In this document: piece by piece, positions 5,797 through 6,038 of the stretch
Layout: each line of letters opens with the position of its first letter
Numbering within the stretch: position 1 is the first letter of the stretch
Notes under the pieces: model-generated
Seen by the model: the letters and a program-made list of their open reading frames with translations, nothing else
The model's database searches: none
Told to the model about the DNA's origin: nothing
Assembly: GCA_964403545.1 (NCBI GenBank)
Contig: CAYOGN010000146.1
Span: 1 to 6,038, forward strand
DNA: 6,038 bases
Direction: 5' to 3'
DNA from: VYFG01 sp964403545
GTDB lineage: Bacteria > Pseudomonadota > Gammaproteobacteria > Arenicellales > Poriferihabitantaceae
Translations under genes and position numbers: made by a program

Positions 5797-6038
5797 ATGG
5801 GAAGCCGGCCGATAAGCCGGGTTCTGTCGAGAACAGTTATTCATCTGGGACGTTTGTCACCAAACGCCTCAAGCAACCTACCCGGATCCAGCGTGGGCCA
5901 CGCCAAACGGATCCCTATTTGGTCTTGCTCCAGGTGGGGTTTACCCTGCCACTACTGTTACCAGCAGCGCGGTGCGCTCTTACCGCACCATTTCACCCTT
6001 ACCCCGTGCCTGTTACAGCTTCGGGGCGGTATATTTTC
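5797..6038 (-). ncRNA. rnpB: RNase P RNA (bacterial type A), 3' part
   Basis: This is the catalytic RNA of RNase P, which removes the 5' leader of pre-tRNAs. Read on the minus strand, the segment contains the conserved blocks of type A RNA in the right order. These are GGGGTAAGGGTGAAA, then GTGCGGTAAGAGCGCACCGC (the P13/P14 region), GCTGGTAACAGT, GGTAAACCCCACCTGGAGCA, CAAATAGGGATCC, CGGGTAGGTTGCTTGAGG, GATGAATAACTGTTCTCG and ACAGAACCCGGCTTATCGGC. About 242 bases of an RNA usually 350-400 long are present; the 5' part lies beyond the right edge. The 3' end is placed near 5797-5798 by comparison with the E. coli mature end and is accurate only to a few bases. The 3' strand of helix P1 reads about GGCCGGCTTCCC. 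The RNA ends about 20 bases from the stop of the convergent PqqD-like gene, and no terminator with a T run is visible in between. Confidence 0.97.

Overview
The window looks like a chromosomal segment of a gammaproteobacterium of roughly balanced GC content. The order uvrC then pgsA on one strand, the sequences of UvrC and PgsA, and the bacterial type A RNase P RNA all fit that group. There are no mobile elements, CRISPR repeats or tRNA genes that I can see.

Left part (1-2800): two minus-strand housekeeping genes, uvrC (nucleotide excision repair) followed by the start of pgsA (phosphatidylglycerolphosphate synthase, cut by the window edge), are transcribed away from efp (elongation factor P, plus strand). 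The 166-base gap between uvrC and efp holds back-to-back promoter candidates; the efp one (TTGCTC, 17-base spacer, TACAAT) is good. The EF-P is of a form that resembles alphaproteobacterial EF-P more than the usual gammaproteobacterial one.

Middle part (2854-5777): a compact group of three genes without experimentally established roles that I know of. On the minus strand a protein of about 541 residues (up to 608 if the most upstream start is used), whose family I recall as conserved but unnamed, is followed after only 12 bases by a DUF3726-type protein; the two are in the same reading frame, separated by one TGA stop and four codons. Divergent from them, across an AT-richer gap with promoter-like sequences on both strands, is a small PqqD-like protein of 98 residues, a fold that in RiPP pathways binds precursor peptides. 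I read these three as a possible functional module; this is inference from gene layout.

Right end (about 5797-6038): the 3' two thirds of the RNase P RNA gene rnpB on the minus strand, running tail-to-tail into the PqqD-like gene with only about 20 bases between them. Its 5' end lies outside the window.
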